DNA of 64,000 nt, from the NCBI GenBank assembly GCA_963822695.1, contig CAWGJH010000026.1, forward strand, positions 1 to 64,000, read 5' to 3'. The DNA comes from GCA-003244245 sp963822695. Lineage in GTDB: Bacteria; Actinomycetota; Actinomycetes; Mycobacteriales; Pseudonocardiaceae. Of this stretch, positions 61,965 to 64,000 are shown piece by piece. Every line of letters starts with the position of its first letter. Position 1 is the first letter of the stretch. The notes under the pieces were generated by a model. The model did no database searches. It was not told the origin of the DNA and was given only the letters and a program-made list of their open reading frames with translations. Both the position numbers and the translations under genes were made by a program.

Positions 61965-62732
61965 ATGGCGACGATGGAACTGACCACGACGACGGTCGAT
62001 CAGGCAGCTCGAGCAAATGGCGGATTCGATGTCAGCATGCGGGTGGGTCAGGCATGGTTGGGTCCTGACGAACGGGAAGCCATGCAAGTAATCGGCCCGT
62101 CCACCGGTAAGACGATCGCTGACGTGCCGGTCGCCACCGAAGAGGACGCGCAGTCGGCGCTAGAGGCCGCGCAGCGAGCCCAGCCCGCTTGGGCGGCACT
62201 GACGCCACGCGAGCGCGCCGAGTACCTCCAACGGGTCGCCCAACTAGTGCGTGCCGACGCCGAGCGTCTGTCCCGGCTCATCTCGCACGAGGAGGGCAAA
62301 CTCCTGCGCGAATCGCGCGTCGAGATCGAGGGCTGGATGGCAGCGTTCTTCAGGACAGTTCTCGTCGTCACCCGCAACGACATGGAGATCATGCAGGAGG
62401 AGATCTTCGGGCCGGTGTCACCGATCATGGCGTTCGACGACCTCGAAGAGGCGCTCGACCTTGCCAACGACAACAAGTACGGACTGTCGGCCTATCTGTT
62501 CTCCAATGACGCGAAGGCGGTGCAGCGCTTCGTGGAGGGGTGCAACTTCGGCGAGCTCTACATCAACAAGATCGGACCGGAGCAGCTGAACGGCTATCAC
62601 ACTGGCTACCGTCTTAGCGGCATCCTCGGCGATGACGGCACTCACGGGCTCGAGAAGTACTCGCGCCGACGCACCACCTACACGAGCTGGCGTGAGGAGA
62701 CCGCAGCGGACTTGATGCCGTTCGCCGTATGA
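61965..62732 (+). pseudogene. Aldehyde dehydrogenase with in-frame deletion of the catalytic core
   Basis: The frame is open for 255 residues. The first ~125 are the ALDH N-terminus (EAMQVIGPSTGKTIADVPVA, YLQRVAQLVRADAERLSRLI, SHEEGKLLRESRVEIEGWMA). It then jumps to the ALDH end (DMEIMQEEIFGPVSPIMAFD, ANDNKYGLSAYLFSNDAKAV, GLEKYSRRRTTYTSW). About 230 residues, including the NAD site, the general-base Glu and the nucleophilic Cys, are absent. Because the frame is kept, a stable but catalytically dead protein could be made. ATG 61965 follows GGGAGGGCGG at a long distance. Confidence 0.8.
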
Positions 62733-62815
62733 ACTAATGACAACGACATCACCACGATCGAGGGCAGGCTCTGAACACGACCGGAATGTGGTCGTCCTTA
62801 CCGGAGGGGAGTCTC

Positions 62816-63649
62816 ATGGCAGCCAAGGTCTGGTTCATCACCGGCACGTCGCGGGGCTTCGGCCGCGAGTGGGCCATCGCGGCCCTGGAGCGCGGCGACA
62901 AGGTGGCCGCGACTGCGCGCGACATGGCGTCGTTGCACGACCTAGCGGACAAATACGGCGACGCCGTAGTGCCGCTCGCCCTCGACGTCACTGACCGCCC
63001 AGCGGTGTTCGACACGGTCGCCCGAGCTCACGACCACTTCGGCAGGCTCGATGTGGTGGTCAACAACGCGGGATACGGCCAGTTCGGCATGATCGAGGAG
63101 CTAAGCGAGCAGGAGGCGCACGCCCAGATCGAGACGAACCTGTTCGGTGCGCTGTGGGTGACGCAGGCGTCGCTGCCGTTCCTGCGCGAGCAGGGTGGCG
63201 GCCATATCATCCAGGTGTCCTCGATCGGCGGCATCTCCGCCTTCCCGAACATCGGGATGTACCACGCCTCCAAATGGGCTCTTGAAGGGCTTAGCCAGGC
63301 ACTGGCCCAGGAGGTCGCCGCCTTCGGAATCAAGGTGACGCTGATCGAGCCGGCAGCCTACGACACCGACTGGGGCGGCTCGTCGGCCAGGCACGCGACG
63401 CCGCTACCAGCCTACGACCCGGTCCGGAAGCAGGCCGCCGAGCAGCGTGCCCGCCGGGTGGCCTCGCCCGGCAAGCCCGAAGCGACCAGGCAGGCCATCC
63501 TCCAGGTGGTCAACGCGGAGCGACCGCCGCTGCGCGTCTTTTTCGGAAAAGGGCCTCTCGGCATCGCCACGGCCGACTACGAGTCGCGGCTGGTGACCTG
63601 GCGCGAGTGGGAGCAGGTGTCCGTCTCGGCGCACGGCGAGGCCGGCTGA
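62816..63649 (+). CDS. Short-chain dehydrogenase/reductase
   Basis: 277 residues from ATG 62816 with GGAGGGGAG before it. Classical SDR: VWFITGTSRGFGREWAIAAL (TGxxxGxG), ALDVTDRPAVFDTV, VVVNNAGYGQFGM, QVSSIGGISAFPNIGMYHAS with the catalytic Ser and Tyr-x3-Lys (YHASK). It oxidises or reduces an alcohol/carbonyl with NAD(P). It lies between an ALDH remnant and an alpha/beta hydrolase in the same direction, so the three may be a former catabolic cluster. Confidence 0.92.
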   Translation: MAAKVWFITGTSRGFGREWAIAALERGDKVAATARDMASLHDLADKYGDAVVPLALDVTDRPAVFDTVARAHDHFGRLDVVVNNAGYGQFGMIEELSEQEAHAQIETNLFGALWVTQASLPFLREQGGGHIIQVSSIGGISAFPNIGMYHASKWALEGLSQALAQEVAAFGIKVTLIEPAAYDTDWGGSSARHATPLPAYDPVRKQAAEQRARRVASPGKPEATRQAILQVVNAERPPLRVFFGKGPLGIATADYESRLVTWREWEQVSVSAHGEAG

Positions 63650-63722
63650 GCACGGGCGCCGTGCACAACGTCGTCCTTCCGACGTCGCCGGGACTCGCTG
63701 AACCCACGAAGGAACCGATCGA

Positions 63723-64000
63723 ATGCCAGGACCTGAGCTGGAGCGTGCGCTCAAGGCGCAGGCCGACTTCAAGGTGGCGCTCGCGGGCGTCCAGGACCTC
63801 GAGGAGATGCGCAAGCTCGACGCCGCCGTCATCCCCACCTGGTCGGGGCCGCTGCCCAACGACGTCCAACGCGAGGAGCTCGACGCTGACGGCGTGCCCG
63901 CCGTCCGGCTGACCCCTCCTGGCGCGGTGCCCGGACGCGTGCTGATGTACCTGCACGGCGGAGGTTTCGTGCTCGGCAGCCCGGCGACGGTCACCACGCC
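63723..64000 (+). CDS. Alpha/beta hydrolase (HGGGF type), cut by the window edge
   Basis: ATG 63723 follows GAAGGA. The visible 92 residues include GRVLMYLHGGGFVLGSPATV, the oxyanion-hole motif HGGGF of hormone-sensitive-lipase-like esterases. The nucleophile elbow and the catalytic Asp and His lie beyond the window. It is co-directional with the SDR, 73 bases downstream. Confidence 0.85.
   Translation, partial: MPGPELERALKAQADFKVALAGVQDLEEMRKLDAAVIPTWSGPLPNDVQREELDADGVPAVRLTPPGAVPGRVLMYLHGGGFVLGSPATVTT

Overview
The window is high-GC DNA with GTG starts, strong purine-rich ribosome sites, MarR/XRE regulators, a TraSA-type FtsK transfer protein and many actinobacterial insertion sequences. 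It looks like the chromosome of a filamentous actinomycete, probably Pseudonocardiales; that placement is inferred from gene style, since there is no rRNA or intact tRNA. The left ~60 kb is mostly accessory DNA in which decayed genes are about as common as intact ones.

Layout. 0.0-2.1 kb: a MarR gene broken by an in-frame stop, divergent from a diverged tyrosyl-tRNA synthetase. 2.5-4.6 kb: recombinase and IS6-family debris. 4.6-13.0 kb: a tight six-gene operon on the minus strand, in transcription order ATP-grasp ligase, MIO-type tyrosine aminomutase/ammonia-lyase, SAM-dependent transferase, a protein of unknown family, asparagine synthase-like amidotransferase, and MFS exporter. Three of its junctions overlap and one is separated by only 9 bases. 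It reads as a small-molecule pathway built on beta-tyrosine (or p-coumarate), and IS6-family sequences bracket it on both sides. 13.3-14.3 kb: an interrupted tyrosine recombinase. 14.3-17.1 kb: a two-gene RiPP-like locus (protein-isoaspartyl-methyltransferase homologue plus an acidic 48-residue peptide) beside an XRE-TPR regulator. 17.4-22.6 kb: a transfer module of an integrative element (TraSA, helper genes, and a cluster of GTGGCATGT-type repeats). 22.6-26.5 kb: an IS982-like element, a diverged ~160-bp repeat pair flanking a glycosyltransferase, a 3' tRNA fragment that looks like an attachment-site scar, and a His/Gly-rich small protein.

26.9-36.5 kb: a TIR-STAND-WD40 gene with an internal deletion, XRE-TPR regulators (one dead), a creatininase-family hydrolase, an IS110 element and gene remnants. 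36.6-40.9 kb: a coiled-coil protein, an archaeal-type aspartyl-tRNA synthetase, a ThiS/MoaD-like carrier followed by a beheaded ThiF-like E1, and a second copy of the peptide plus isoaspartyl-methyltransferase locus. 41.3-51.2 kb is calmer and chromosomal in character: XRE-TPR regulator, HAD phosphatase, pyrophosphatase, MarR/MFS pair, CAP-domain protein, FemAB-like transferase, an iron-box-linked amidotransferase-like gene, and a GDT1-type cation exporter.

51.2-60.0 kb is again unstable: tandem repeats, nested transposases (one interrupted by a 91-bp double-hairpin insert), phasin-like helical proteins, a dead SDR next to a MarR gene, and an ISAzo13-like element. 60.6-64.0 kb holds two convergent response regulators, an aldehyde dehydrogenase lacking its catalytic core, an intact SDR and the start of an alpha/beta hydrolase.

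Most promising leads: the beta-tyrosine-type operon with its unknown fourth protein and nearby diverged TyrRS; the pair of precursor-methyltransferase loci that resemble imiditide-type RiPPs; and the 91-bp palindromic insert. All family assignments come from motif reading without database searches.
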